Positions 25,351 through 34,871 are shown, counted from the first letter of the stretch. The stretch: 64,000 bases of DNA from Nocardiopsis sinuspersici (GCA_008638415.1 VWVT01000018.1:1-64000), one strand, 5' to 3'. The notes: a model not told the origin generated them from the letters alone. Numbers and translations are program-made.

Positions 25351-25776
25351 TCACCGCTTGGGGACGACCAGGCGCGTACCCGACCAGTCGGAACCGACAC
25401 TGACCGCGCTGGTCTGCGACAGACCCGACGTCGTCGCGGCCTCGGCGACGTCGTTGGGGGACACGTGCAGCTCACGTCCCGCCTTCGGGGTCAGCACCAG
25501 AATGGTCCCGCCGTCGGCGATGGTGGTCACCGTGTCCATCAACGCGTCGGTGAGGTCCTCCTCCTCGTCGGACCGCCACCACAACAGTGCCGCGTCGACG
25601 TCGCCGTCGAAGTCCTCGTCGACCAGCTCCTCACCGGTGAGTTCGGTGATGGATGCGCGCAGGCCCTCGTCCACGTCATCGTCGAAGCCGAATTCCTGCA
25701 CCACCTGACCCGGCTTGAATCCGAGTCGGTCAGCCAGGCCACGTTCGCTCTGTGCCTGGCCCGCGGTCGCGCTCAC
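25351..25776 (-). CDS. DUF3052 family protein
   Basis: The 141-residue acidic protein matches the actinomycete DUF3052 family: LADRLGFKPGQVVQEFGFDDDVDE near the start, LLWWRSDEEEDLTDALMDTV in the middle, and SDWSGTRLVVPK at the end. The function is unknown. Proteins of this family are cytosolic and widely conserved in actinomycetes, and they often sit beside the AhpE peroxiredoxin as here. No membrane segment or catalytic motif is apparent. Confidence 0.93.
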   Translation of the reverse strand: MSATAGQAQSERGLADRLGFKPGQVVQEFGFDDDVDEGLRASITELTGEELVDEDFDGDVDAALLWWRSDEEEDLTDALMDTVTTIADGGTILVLTPKAGRELHVSPNDVAEAATTSGLSQTSAVSVGSDWSGTRLVVPKR

Positions 25777-25955
25777 GAAAGTTCTCCTCCACAGATGGTT
25801 TTTCTCAATCTTGCCTGCACGAAGCAGTTGTCACAACGATGCCGGGCCATTTCGCCGCCCGTCACGTGGGTCCGCGACCATCGCTGATGGCCTAGTTCAC
25901 ACGCTAGCGGCATGTTCCGTCAACGCGCCGCCAAACCTGTCCACGTTCCCTCCGC

Positions 25956-26366
25956 TCAGGAGGACGACAGGAAGGACAGCCGTACCCGCCGGTCCGGGTT
26001 GTCCACGTTCAGGTCGACGACGGCGATGGACTGCCACGTGCCCAGTTCGAGTCTGCCCGAGACCACCGGGACGGTGGTCTGGGGAGCGACGAAGGCGGGC
26101 ATCACGTGCGACCGCCCGTGACCGCGCGTACCGTGTTCGTGCCGCCACCTGTCGTCGGCCGGGAACAGGTCGCCCAGGGAGGCGAGGAGGTCGTCGTCGG
26201 ACCCCGCCCCGAGTTCGATGATCGCCACGCCCGCCGTCGCGTGCGGGACGAAGACGTTGAGCAGTCCGTCGCCCCCCGTCTCCGCGACGAAGTCGGCGCA
26301 CTTGCGGGTGATGTCGGTGATGCTCTCCGATCCACCGGTGTGCAGCTCAAGGATCTGTGTCCGCAT
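25956..26366 (-). CDS. YjbQ/UPF0047 family protein (secondary thiamine-phosphate synthase type)
   Basis: The 136-residue protein carries the YjbQ signature: GLLNVFVPHATAGVAIIELG near residues 34-53, HVMPAFVAPQTTVPVVSGRLELGTWQSIAVVDLN, and conserved His residues. Family members show weak thiamine-phosphate synthase activity in vitro, and the true role is unsettled. The ATG at 26366 follows GAAGGTGG. A longer frame upstream adds residues that do not look conserved. It is divergent from the PhoD-like gene. Confidence 0.92.
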   Translation of the reverse strand: MRTQILELHTGGSESITDITRKCADFVAETGGDGLLNVFVPHATAGVAIIELGAGSDDDLLASLGDLFPADDRWRHEHGTRGHGRSHVMPAFVAPQTTVPVVSGRLELGTWQSIAVVDLNVDNPDRRVRLSFLSSS

Positions 26367-26494
26367 AGCGCCACCTTCGCGCAGGCACGGCGCTCGTGCA
26401 ACCATCCCGGTCCCGGCTGTGGGTCTCACACGTCCCCGTGAAGGACCATACTCGTCCATCACATGTGCGAACCTGGTCGAATGGAGGGAAAACG

Positions 26495-28159
26495 GTGACT
26501 GCTTCTTTACGTCTGGGTCCCCTGCTCAGGCATCCGGGGCCGACCACGGCCACGGTGTGGGTGGAGACGGACGCCCCCTGCCTGGTGCGTGTCGTGGTCG
26601 ACGGGGACGTGACGGCGGCCGAACGGACCTTCACCGTGCACGGCCACCACTACGCCGTGTGCACCGTCGAGGGCCTGCCCTCCGGGTCGGTCCTGCCCTA
26701 CGAGGTCTTCCTGGACGAGGACCGGGTCTGGCCCGAGCCCGACAGTCCCTTCCCGCCCAGCACCGTGCGAACCGTGCACCCGGACGCGCCCACCCGACTG
26801 CTGTACGGCTCCTGCCACACCCCCACGGGCGACACTCCCGAGAGCATGGTCCGCTACGGCCACGACATGCTGCGCGCCACCGCGCGGCGGCTGGCCCGCG
26901 AGCCGGTCGAGGGCAACCTGGCCCTGTTGCTCATCGGCGACCAGGTCTACGCCGACGAGGTCCAGGACTCGATGCTCGGCTTCCTGCGCCGCGCCCGTGA
27001 GCGGGACGGCGACGAGGACACCCCCGTGGACGAGGTCGTCCACTACGACGAGTACGCCGAGCTGTACCAGCAGGCCTGGAGCGATCCCCAGGTGCGGTGG
27101 CTGCTGTCCACCGTGCCGACCCTGATGGTCTTCGACGACCACGACATCCGCGACGACTGGAACACCTCCGCCGCCTGGCGGCGCGCCATGGACGAGCACC
27201 CCTGGTGGCACACCCGTGTCACCAACGGCCTGGGCACCTACTGGGTGTACCAGCACATGGGAAACCTCTCCCCCGAGGACAGGGAGAAGGACCCCCTGTG
27301 GACCGCCGTGCGCGCCTGCGAGGGCGACGCCGCCGACGCGGTCGACGCCTTCGCCTGGCGGGCGCACACCGAGCCGTCGGGGTACCAGTGGGGCCACCAC
27401 CACGACATCGGTTCCGTGCGGGTCCTGGTGGCCGACACCCGGTGCTCCCGTGCCCTGGGCGAGGGCGACCCCTCCGACGGGTCCCGGTCGATCCTGGGAC
27501 CGCAGGGCCACGACTGGCTGGACGGGCACCTCACCGGCGGCCCCGACCACGTGGTGATCGCCTCGACGGTCCCGGTCCTGCTGCCCCACGCGGTGCACGA
27601 CCTGGAGAGCTGGAACGAGGCGGTGTGCGCGGGCGCCTGGGGCCGATGGCCGCGTGAACTGGCCGAGAAGCTGCGCCAGGACGTCGACCTGGAGCACTGG
27701 GCCGCGTTCCGGTACTCCTTCCGCCGACTGTCCGACGCGGTCGGGGAGGTCTCACGGGGCGAGCGCGGCCCGGCACCGGCCACCGTGCTGTTCCTGAGCG
27801 GGGACGTGCACTTCTCCTACCTGGCGCGCGCCGAGCACCGGGACTCCGCCGGCGACGGCGACGGGACCCGGACGGCCCAACTGGTGTCCTCGCCCCTGTG
27901 CAACCAGGCACCGACCGGTATGCAGCGCATGGTCCACCTGTCCCTCAGCTGGCCGCTGCGCCTGGTCGGACGGGCGCTGGCACGGCTGGCCCGGGTCCCC
28001 GAGTCCGGCCTGCGCTGGACCATGGAGAGCACGCCCTACTTCGGCAACACCATCGGAGAGGTCTCCTTCGAGGACCGTGAGGCGCGGGCCTCCTGGTACC
28101 ACTGCCCCGAGGGCGGCGCCGACGCCCTGCCCCGGGTGCGCCTGCGCACGAGGATCTGA
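26495..28159 (+). CDS. PhoD-family alkaline phosphatase/phosphodiesterase-like protein
   Basis: The 554-residue protein has an N-terminal fibronectin-like strand domain (about 1-95) and a metallophosphoesterase core: LLLIGDQVYADE, TLMVFDDHDIRDDWN, VRVLVADTR and LFLSGDVHFSY supply the expected metal ligands. Unlike secreted PhoD enzymes it has no Tat signal, so it probably acts in the cytosol. The substrate is unknown. The start is GTG at 26495, fixed by GGAGGG six bases upstream. Confidence 0.92.
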   Translation: MTASLRLGPLLRHPGPTTATVWVETDAPCLVRVVVDGDVTAAERTFTVHGHHYAVCTVEGLPSGSVLPYEVFLDEDRVWPEPDSPFPPSTVRTVHPDAPTRLLYGSCHTPTGDTPESMVRYGHDMLRATARRLAREPVEGNLALLLIGDQVYADEVQDSMLGFLRRARERDGDEDTPVDEVVHYDEYAELYQQAWSDPQVRWLLSTVPTLMVFDDHDIRDDWNTSAAWRRAMDEHPWWHTRVTNGLGTYWVYQHMGNLSPEDREKDPLWTAVRACEGDAADAVDAFAWRAHTEPSGYQWGHHHDIGSVRVLVADTRCSRALGEGDPSDGSRSILGPQGHDWLDGHLTGGPDHVVIASTVPVLLPHAVHDLESWNEAVCAGAWGRWPRELAEKLRQDVDLEHWAAFRYSFRRLSDAVGEVSRGERGPAPATVLFLSGDVHFSYLARAEHRDSAGDGDGTRTAQLVSSPLCNQAPTGMQRMVHLSLSWPLRLVGRALARLARVPESGLRWTMESTPYFGNTIGEVSFEDREARASWYHCPEGGADALPRVRLRTRI

Positions 28160-28215
28160 GTGGCCTCGGCCCCGCGCGGCGGAGCGGTCGCCCGTGCCCG
28201 GCCGCCCGGGTACGG

Positions 28216-28266
28216 GGGTGATCCTCCCTCCACCGTCCGCGGCGGACGCCGGGGGGAGGATCACCC
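28216..28266. terminator. Bidirectional terminator
   Basis: Perfect 13-base arms (28216-28228 and 28254-28266) enclose a second small hairpin. The structure lies between the converging PhoD-like gene and the four-segment membrane protein gene. Confidence 0.8.
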
Positions 28267-28280
28267 GCGCTCCTGACGCG

Positions 28281-29510
28281 TCAGGGCTTGTTGGCGGGCG
28301 GGCGCCGGGTGGACTGGACTCCGCGCCGGGTCCTGCGCACCGCCAGGCCGAGCGCGCCGCCGCCCTGTTCCAGGAGGGAGCGGGCCCGGTTCACGGTGCC
28401 TCGGGGGGTCCGGGAGGAGGTGTCGGGACCGGAGCCGCCGTCCTCGCCCCCACCGGTGCCGGACTTCTCAGCGGTACCGGACCTCTCGCCGGTACCGGCG
28501 CCGCGGGCCCCGTCGCCGGGCTCCTTCGCGTCGGCGCCCGTCTCGGCGCCGCCCAGGTGCGGAAGCACACGGGTCGGCCTGACCTCCCGGCCGGAACCCA
28601 GGTGGGGCAGGACCTCGGTCGGCTCCTCCTCCCCGGCACCCTGCTCGGAGTCCAGGTGCGGGATCACGTCGGTCGCCTCACCACCCGACCGGCCCCCGTC
28701 CGACGACGGGCCGGTGTGCTCCGAGGCGGCCGGGGCGGCGGAGGCGTCGCCGTCCTCCGCACGCTCGCTCTCCTCGCGCACGGCCTGCTTCCAGGCCTTC
28801 TCCTCCTCCTGCCGGCGCTGCTCCCGCCTGGCGTTCTCGGCCTGCCAGGCGCGCCAGGAGTTCACCAGGGGTGTGACGACCGGCCAGGTCACCTTCGCCG
28901 GACGCGAGAGCGCGTGCCACAGGTAGGCGGTGGTGCCCCACGCCTCCATGGCCCTGCGCGCCCTGGTGATGGTGAAGAAGGTGGGCATGGCCAGCAGCAG
29001 TTGCGGCCAGGCCAGCGCCAGGGCGGCGAACAGCGGGTACATGCCGCCTCCCGCCACCGAGGCGGCGGCGCCGATCACCACCGGAACCAGCGCCAGGGCG
29101 ATCCGCAGACCGGTGAACTGGCGGAAGCGGTGCAGCGATCGGCGTGCGGACGCCGGCGGCGCCAACCCCTCGGGGAGGGGTGTGGTCTGCACGATCAGCG
29201 CCAGCAACAGCGTCCCCACGCCCACGCTCGACGCCAGCAGTATGGTCCACCCCGAGGCGGAGAGCGTCCCGCCGACCAGGAGGTAGACCAGCCCCAGCAC
29301 GGGCAGCGGCGCGGGCAGCCAGAACAGCGCCCGTCTGCGCAGCTCGCCCTCCTGCGTGGGCTGAAGAACGAAATCGATCACAGGACGAAAGAACCGGGAA
29401 TCCATCCTCGGTCGCTCTGCCACAGCGTTGACCCCCAAAGAACGTCGTGACGAGGCGGCGCGGGGACCTTCGCCCGAGGGTGGTACCGACTCAACGGTCC
29501 CATCGGTCAC
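28281..29510 (-). CDS. Membrane protein with disordered tail and repeated PHL motifs, function unknown
   Basis: The 409-residue protein has about four membrane segments in residues 62-195 (LFWLPAPLPVLGLVYLLVG, ILLASSVGVGTLLLALIV, IALALVPVVIGAAASV, LFAALALAWPQLLLAM). A charged helix rich in Glu, Arg and Gln follows (about 220-255), then a long low-complexity tail. The tail has three spaced copies of a short motif: DVIPHLDS, EVLPHLGS and RVLPHLGG. They could be docking sites or phosphothreonine-type ligand motifs (inference). I do not recognise a family. Confidence 0.75.
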   Translation of the reverse strand: MTDGTVESVPPSGEGPRAASSRRSLGVNAVAERPRMDSRFFRPVIDFVLQPTQEGELRRRALFWLPAPLPVLGLVYLLVGGTLSASGWTILLASSVGVGTLLLALIVQTTPLPEGLAPPASARRSLHRFRQFTGLRIALALVPVVIGAAASVAGGGMYPLFAALALAWPQLLLAMPTFFTITRARRAMEAWGTTAYLWHALSRPAKVTWPVVTPLVNSWRAWQAENARREQRRQEEEKAWKQAVREESERAEDGDASAAPAASEHTGPSSDGGRSGGEATDVIPHLDSEQGAGEEEPTEVLPHLGSGREVRPTRVLPHLGGAETGADAKEPGDGARGAGTGERSGTAEKSGTGGGEDGGSGPDTSSRTPRGTVNRARSLLEQGGGALGLAVRRTRRGVQSTRRPPANKP

Positions 29511-29692
29511 CCGCCCGCCACAAAGCCGCTATCCGTCATGTAGTCCCCGGGCGCACACGGTCGGTTACCGACATACCCGGCGATGGTGAAACTTCTATAA
29601 GTGGACAGACATGACAGACAACAATCAGGTTACGCCCTCCAGCGCCCCCGCGTCCCGCCGTCCGCCGATCTCGAACGCTCCACGGCCCGGGT

Positions 29693-30964
29693 TCAGCCCT
29701 CCTCCGCCCCGGCGAGCCGTCCGAGGGCGACGGCCACCCGCAGGACGAACGATCCGCGCCCGTCGGAGGGGGTGCGCCCGGTCAGTTCGGCGATCCGGCT
29801 GAGCCGGTAGCGGACCGTGTTGGGGTGCACGAACAGCATCCTCGCGGTGGCCTCCAGGGAGGAGGCGTGCTCCAGGTACACCGACAGCGTGTCCAGCAGC
29901 GGAGAGCCCGCGCCGAGCAGGGGGACGTACACCTCCTCCACCAACTGCCGCCGGGCCTCGACCTCGCCCTGCAGCGCGCGTTCGGGCAGCAGGTCGTCGG
30001 CCGGCACCGGCCGCGGCGCGTCCGGCCAGGCCACGGCGGCGCGCAACCCGTTGACCGCGGCCCGTACCGACGCCCCCGCGGCCCGCAGGTCCGGGACGGC
30101 GGGGCCCACCACCACCGGGCCGGAACCGAAGAGCCCGGTCAGCGGCTCCGCGGCCGCCCCCGGCAGGTCCCGCACCGGGTAGCGGTCCCCCACACCGACC
30201 ACCACGACCGCGCGCCGGCCCTGCATCCCGGCCAGCACGTCGTGCCCGAGGCGGCGCGCGGCCGCGCGCAGGTCGTCCAGGACCTTGCCCCCGTCGCCCT
30301 CGCCCCCGGCCTCACCGACCACCGCGACGACCGGGGTGTGCGACCAGCCCAGCGCCGAACCCCAGGTCTGGAGCCCGTCCTCGTGGTCCCCGTGCAGCAG
30401 GGCGTCGACGATCAGCGCCTCCAGCCGGGCGTCCCAGGCACCGCGGGCCTCCGCGGCGCGCGCGTAGACCTTCGCGGAGCTGAAGGCCACCTCGCGTGTG
30501 TAGCGCAGCACGGCCTCACGCAACTGCTGGGCGCCGCCGGGAGCGGCCAGCTCCTCCACCTGGCCCTCGACCACGTCGATGACCACGCGGATCATGTCGA
30601 CGGTCTGCTGGAGGGAGACCGAGCGGGTGAGCTCGCGCGGCGCGGTGCCGAAGACCTCGACGGTGATGGCGGGGCGTCCGCGTTCCGGGTTGCGGAACCA
30701 GTCGACGAAGGCGGCCACACCGGACTGGGCTACCAGGCCGATCCACGAGCGGTCCTCGGCCGACATACGGCGGAACCAGCCCAGGCGCTGCTCCATGCGT
30801 GACACGGCGGCCGTGCCGAGCACTCCCATGGAGCGCTCCAGACGGCGCACGGTCTCTGCGCGGACGCGCTCCTGCTCCGTCGGAGACGGCGTGTCCGCGC
30901 CCCTTCCCTCAGGGGCCGCCGGGGCGGCCGGGTCGTCCTTGGACTGGTGGGGTTCGGTGTTCAC
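29693..30964 (-). CDS. fasR: PucR/CdaR-type regulator, probable FasR of fatty acid synthesis
   Basis: The 423-residue regulator ends in a PucR-type helix-turn-helix (LEHASSLEATARMLFVHPNTVRYRLSRIAELTG). The upstream part contains a RsbRD-N-like helical domain (about 30-180) and a GGDEF-like middle domain. Immediate divergence from fabD-fabH-acpP-fabF is the arrangement of FasR in Streptomyces, where it activates that operon; the name rests on that synteny. The GTG at 30964 is preferred to an upstream ATG because the extra 44 residues are low-complexity. A palindrome lies upstream of fabD. Confidence 0.88.
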   Translation of the reverse strand: MNTEPHQSKDDPAAPAAPEGRGADTPSPTEQERVRAETVRRLERSMGVLGTAAVSRMEQRLGWFRRMSAEDRSWIGLVAQSGVAAFVDWFRNPERGRPAITVEVFGTAPRELTRSVSLQQTVDMIRVVIDVVEGQVEELAAPGGAQQLREAVLRYTREVAFSSAKVYARAAEARGAWDARLEALIVDALLHGDHEDGLQTWGSALGWSHTPVVAVVGEAGGEGDGGKVLDDLRAAARRLGHDVLAGMQGRRAVVVVGVGDRYPVRDLPGAAAEPLTGLFGSGPVVVGPAVPDLRAAGASVRAAVNGLRAAVAWPDAPRPVPADDLLPERALQGEVEARRQLVEEVYVPLLGAGSPLLDTLSVYLEHASSLEATARMLFVHPNTVRYRLSRIAELTGRTPSDGRGSFVLRVAVALGRLAGAEEG

Positions 30965-31127
30965 ACCACCAGGTTCGCATCCCCGCGCGCCCCGGTCAGC
31001 GGCCCGTCCCTCGTTCGCGGTGGCCGGAGGCGGCCGCCTCGCCGTCACCACGGCCGAACGCGCGCGCCGCGTATCGTCGAAGGTGATCTCTCCCACCTGT
31101 GTTCACGGCTTGTGGACACGCGTCCGG

Positions 31128-31157
31128 CACCGTTTTGTGGAGTCCCCACAAACGGTG
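31128..31157 (+). promoter_or_regulatory. Palindrome in the fabD promoter, candidate FasR site
   Basis: CACCGTTTTGTGG (31128-31140) and CCACAAACGGTG (31146-31157) pair over twelve bases with one extra T. A weaker similar repeat (GTGTTCAC with GTGGACAC) lies at about 31099-31119. Both are upstream of fabD, so they may bind the divergent FasR-type regulator. Confidence 0.55.
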
Positions 31158-31219
31158 TCGAGTAACTTCGTGTCCCTCCCCCTCTGACTGGGGATCTCCT
31201 ACAGGGCAAGGTTGATGTC

Positions 31220-32197
31220 GTGCTTGTTATCGTTGCTCCCGGCCAAGGTGCCCAGGTTCCCGGCTTCCTCTCCCCGTGGCTCGAACTGCCCGGTGTCTCC
31301 GCGCAGGTCGAGGCGTGGTCCGAGGTGGCCGGGCTCGACCTGGTGCGCTACGGCACCACCGCGGACGCGGAGGAGATCCGTGACACCGCCGTCGCCCAGC
31401 CCCTGCTGGTCAGCGCCGGCCTGGTGGCGGCCTCCGCCGTGCTCGGCCCCGTGGCCTCCCCCTCCCCGGCCCTGCCGGCCGAACGCTCCCTGGTGGACGC
31501 GGTCGCCGGCCACAGCGTCGGCGAGTTCACCGCCGCCGCGATCGCCGGCGTCCTGTCCCCCAAGGAGGCGCTGGCGCTGGTCGCCGAACGCGGCCGGGGC
31601 ATGGCCGACGCCGCCGCGCGGACGGAGACCGGGATGACCGCGGTGCTCGGCGGCGACCGCGAACAGGTGCTGCGGGCCCTCGCGGACGCCGGTCTGACCC
31701 CGGCCAACGACAACGGCTCCGGGCAGATCGTGGCCGCCGGTACCACCGAGCAGCTCGCCGCGTTCGCCGAGAACCCGCCCGAGCGGGCCCGGCTGCGCAC
31801 CCTTCCGGTCGCGGGCGCCTTCCACACCGAGCACATGGCCCCGGCCGTGGAGCGGGTCCGCGAGGCCTCCGCCGCCCTGTCCCCGTCCGACCCCACCGTG
31901 CGCCTGCTCTCCAACGCCGACGGCGCGGTGGTCGACAGCGGCGCCGAGTACCTGGAGCGGCTCGTCTCCCAGATCTCCTCCCCGGTGCGCTGGGACGCGT
32001 GCACACGGACCCTGGCCGACCTGGGGGTGACCGCGCTGATCGAGCTCGCCCCGGCGGGCACGCTCACCGGTCTGGCCAAGCGCGCGCTGCGGGGTGTCGA
32101 GCTCCTCGCGGTGAAGACTCCCGACGACCTCGACCGCGCCGGTGCCCTCGTCAAGGAGCACGCCGGATCCCCAGCGGCCACCGACCAGGAAGGCTAA
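31220..32197 (+). CDS. fabD: Malonyl-CoA:ACP transacylase
   Basis: The 325-residue enzyme loads malonyl groups onto acyl carrier protein for type II fatty acid synthesis. It has the APGQGAQ start motif, the nucleophile S99 in GHSVGEF and the catalytic His in AGAFHTEHM. The start is GTG with a weak AAGG site. It is the first gene of the fab operon; the fabH start lies two bases after its stop, so the two are coupled. Confidence 0.97.
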   Translation: MLVIVAPGQGAQVPGFLSPWLELPGVSAQVEAWSEVAGLDLVRYGTTADAEEIRDTAVAQPLLVSAGLVAASAVLGPVASPSPALPAERSLVDAVAGHSVGEFTAAAIAGVLSPKEALALVAERGRGMADAAARTETGMTAVLGGDREQVLRALADAGLTPANDNGSGQIVAAGTTEQLAAFAENPPERARLRTLPVAGAFHTEHMAPAVERVREASAALSPSDPTVRLLSNADGAVVDSGAEYLERLVSQISSPVRWDACTRTLADLGVTALIELAPAGTLTGLAKRALRGVELLAVKTPDDLDRAGALVKEHAGSPAATDQEG

Positions 32198-32199
32198 CC

Positions 32200-33156
32200 A
32201 TGTTCAGCTCCCCGAGCGCTCCCGGAGGCGCGACGATCGTCGCCTTCGGCGAGTACCAGCCCTCCCAGGTCCTCACCAACGCCGACTTGGAAGCCCGCGT
32301 CGACACCAACGACGAGTGGATCCAGAGCCGTGTCGGCATCAGGGAGCGGCGCATCGCGGGCCCCGACGACACCGTGGCGAGCATGGCCGTCGCCGCGGGG
32401 GGCAAGGCCCTGGCGGCCAGCGGCCTGTCCGCCGAGGACGTCGACCTGGTGATCGTGGCCACCTGCACCGCGCAGGACCAGATCCCCAACACCGCCGCCA
32501 CCGTGGCCTCCCGGCTGGGCATCGCCGCCCCCGGCGCCTTCGACCTCAACGCCGCCTGCGCGGGCTTTTGCTACGCGCTGGGAGTGGCCTCGGACATGGT
32601 CCGCGGCGGCAGCTCCCGCAACGCGCTGGTGATCGGGTCGGAGAAGCTCAGCGACTGGGTGGACTGGGAGGACCGCGGCACCTGTGTGATCTTCGCGGAC
32701 GGCGCCGGAGCCGCGATCGTCTCGGCCTCCGAGGAGCAGGGCGTGGGTCCCGTGGTGTGGGGCTCCTCCGGCGAGCGCGCCGACAAGATCTACCTGCGCG
32801 ACCACCAGTACCTGTACCAGGAGGGCCAGGCGGTCTTCCGGTGGACCACCACCGAGCTGTACAGGGTCGCCCTGGACGCCCTGGAGCGGGCGGGTGTGGA
32901 GCCCTCGGAGCTGACCGCGTTCGTCCCCCACCAGGCCAACCTGCGGATCGTGGAGTCCATCGCCAAAAAGCTGGGGGCGCCCCAGGCACTCGTGGCCCGC
33001 GATATCGTCACCGCTGGCAACACATCCTCCGCGTCCATCCCTCTCGCGCTCTCGCGGATGATCGGACGCGGGGAACTGCCGTCGGGGAGCACCGTACTCA
33101 CCCTGGGCTTCGGCGCGGGGCTGGTCTACGCCGCTCAGGTGATCCGCATCCCCTGA
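32200..33156 (+). CDS. fabH: 3-oxoacyl-ACP synthase III
   Basis: The 318-residue initiating condensing enzyme joins an acyl-CoA starter to malonyl-ACP. The catalytic triad is visible: C120 in LNAACAGFCYALG, His in FVPHQANLRI and Asn in TAGNTSSASIPLAL. In actinomycetes FabH usually accepts branched starters, which fits branched-chain lipids. AGGAAGG precedes the ATG. acpP follows after 109 bases. Confidence 0.97.
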   Translation: MFSSPSAPGGATIVAFGEYQPSQVLTNADLEARVDTNDEWIQSRVGIRERRIAGPDDTVASMAVAAGGKALAASGLSAEDVDLVIVATCTAQDQIPNTAATVASRLGIAAPGAFDLNAACAGFCYALGVASDMVRGGSSRNALVIGSEKLSDWVDWEDRGTCVIFADGAGAAIVSASEEQGVGPVVWGSSGERADKIYLRDHQYLYQEGQAVFRWTTTELYRVALDALERAGVEPSELTAFVPHQANLRIVESIAKKLGAPQALVARDIVTAGNTSSASIPLALSRMIGRGELPSGSTVLTLGFGAGLVYAAQVIRIP

Positions 33157-33265
33157 GCACCGCCCGAACCCGAGGGGTCACACCGTGAGGGTCGGATCCA
33201 CGCATCCGCGGCCCCCACGGAGTCCCTGAAGCGACACCGAACCACCAAGCAAGGAGAAACACGAC

Positions 33266-33505
33266 ATGGCTCACAGCGAGCAGGAGATTCTGGCAGGCCT
33301 CGGCGAGATCATCGAGGAGATCGTCGGTACCGAGGCCTCCGAGGTCACCCCGGAGAAGAGCTTCGTGGACGACCTCGACATCGACTCGCTGTCCATGGTG
33401 GAGATCGCCATCGCCGCCCAGGACAAGTTCGGCGTGGAGATCCCGGACGACCAGCTCAAGGACCTCAAGACGGTCCAGGACGTCATCAACTTCATCCAGA
33501 AGTAG
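33266..33505 (+). CDS. acpP: Acyl carrier protein
   Basis: The 79-residue acidic carrier has the phosphopantetheine attachment Ser41 in DLDIDSLSMVEI. It shuttles acyl chains among the Fab enzymes. AAGGAG lies upstream of the ATG. A strong hairpin between it and fabF may set its higher expression. Confidence 0.98.
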   Translation: MAHSEQEILAGLGEIIEEIVGTEASEVTPEKSFVDDLDIDSLSMVEIAIAAQDKFGVEIPDDQLKDLKTVQDVINFIQK

Positions 33506-33512
33506 CGTGTCC

Positions 33513-33545
33513 GGGGCGCCGGGCACAACCCTGTCCCGGCGCCCC
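33513..33545 (+). terminator. Hairpin between acpP and fabF (possible partial terminator)
   Basis: Perfect 11-base arms (33513-33523, 33535-33545) start eight bases after the acpP stop. Because fabF follows in the same direction, the hairpin probably attenuates or protects the acpP transcript, giving more ACP than FabF. Confidence 0.6.
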
Positions 33546-33632
33546 CGCCGCCACACGCGGCCTTGCCTGCACATTCGCCAACGCCTCCCGGCACCGTGAC
33601 CGGGAACGACCCACGAGAAGGGCGATCGGATC

Positions 33633-34871
33633 ATGTCCAAGACCGATGTCGTCGTCACCGGCCTCGGCGCCACCACCCCCCTCGGGGGTGACGTCGCGAC
33701 CACATGGTCCGCGCTCCTCGACGGCCGCTCCGGCATCACCGCGCTGCCGGAGGAGTGGCACGAGAAGCTGCCGGTGCACTTCGCCGGGCAGATCGCGCAG
33801 GAGCCCTCCGAGAAGCTGCCCAGGCCGCGTCTGCGCCGTCTGGACCGGACCCAGCAGTTCGCGCTGATCGCCGCGAAGGAGGCCTGGGAGCACGCCGGGT
33901 CCCCCGAGGTCGACCCCGTCCGCCTGGGCGTGGTGGTCTCCAGCGGTATCGGTGGCATCCTCACCATCCTGGAGCAGTACGACACCTTCCGTGAGAAGGG
34001 CTGGAAGCGGGTCTCCCCGTTCACCGTGCCCATGCTCATGCCCAACAGCCCCGCGGCCGCGATCAGCCTGGAGTACACCGCCCGGGCCGGTTCGCACGTG
34101 CCGGTGAGCGCCTGCGCCTCCAGCGCCGAGGCCATCGCCAACGGTGTGGACATGATCCGCTCCGGCCGCGCCGACGTGGTGATCGCGGGCGGCACCGAGG
34201 CCGCGATCCACCCGCTCAACATCGCCTCGTTCGCCTCCATGCGCGCCCTGTCCACGCGCAACGACGACCCGCAGACGGCCTCCCGCCCCTGGGACAAGAA
34301 CCGTGACGGCTTCGTCATGGGCGAGGGCGCGGGCATCCTCATCCTGGAGTCGGCCGAGCACGCCGCCAAGCGCGGCGCCCACGTGTACGCCCACGCCTCG
34401 GGGGTGGGATACACCAACGACGCCTACGACATCGTCCAGCCCGACCCGGAGGGCGTCGGCCAGGCCCGGGCCATCACCGTCGCCCTGGACGACGCCGACC
34501 TCAAGCCCACCGACATCGTGCACGTCAACGCACACGCCACCTCCACCCCGGCCGGGGACGTCGGTGAGACACGCGCCATCCGCTCGGCCCTGGGCGACTC
34601 CGCCACCGACCGGATCGCGGTGACCTCCACCAAGTCCATGACCGGTCACCTGCTGGGCGGCGCGGGCGCCGTGGAGTCGATCGCGACCATCCTGGCCCTG
34701 CACGACGGGCGCATCCCGCCGACCATCAACATCGAGGAGCTCGACCCGGACGTGGTCGTGGACGTCGTCCGCGACAAGCCCCGGGACATGCCCTCCGGTG
34801 ACGTGGCCGCCATCAACGAGTCCTTCGGGTTCGGCGGCCACAACGTCGCGGTGGTCTTCCGCCGCGCCTGA
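33633..34871 (+). CDS. fabF: 3-oxoacyl-ACP synthase II
   Basis: The 412-residue elongating condensing enzyme has C161 in VSACASSAEA, the first His in VNAHATSTPAGD, the second His in SFGFGGHNVAVVF and the Lys in STKSMTGHLLGGAG. It extends acyl-ACP with malonyl-ACP. AGAAGGG precedes the ATG. It is the last gene of the fab operon and is followed by a strong terminator. Confidence 0.97.
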   Translation: MSKTDVVVTGLGATTPLGGDVATTWSALLDGRSGITALPEEWHEKLPVHFAGQIAQEPSEKLPRPRLRRLDRTQQFALIAAKEAWEHAGSPEVDPVRLGVVVSSGIGGILTILEQYDTFREKGWKRVSPFTVPMLMPNSPAAAISLEYTARAGSHVPVSACASSAEAIANGVDMIRSGRADVVIAGGTEAAIHPLNIASFASMRALSTRNDDPQTASRPWDKNRDGFVMGEGAGILILESAEHAAKRGAHVYAHASGVGYTNDAYDIVQPDPEGVGQARAITVALDDADLKPTDIVHVNAHATSTPAGDVGETRAIRSALGDSATDRIAVTSTKSMTGHLLGGAGAVESIATILALHDGRIPPTINIEELDPDVVVDVVRDKPRDMPSGDVAAINESFGFGGHNVAVVFRRA

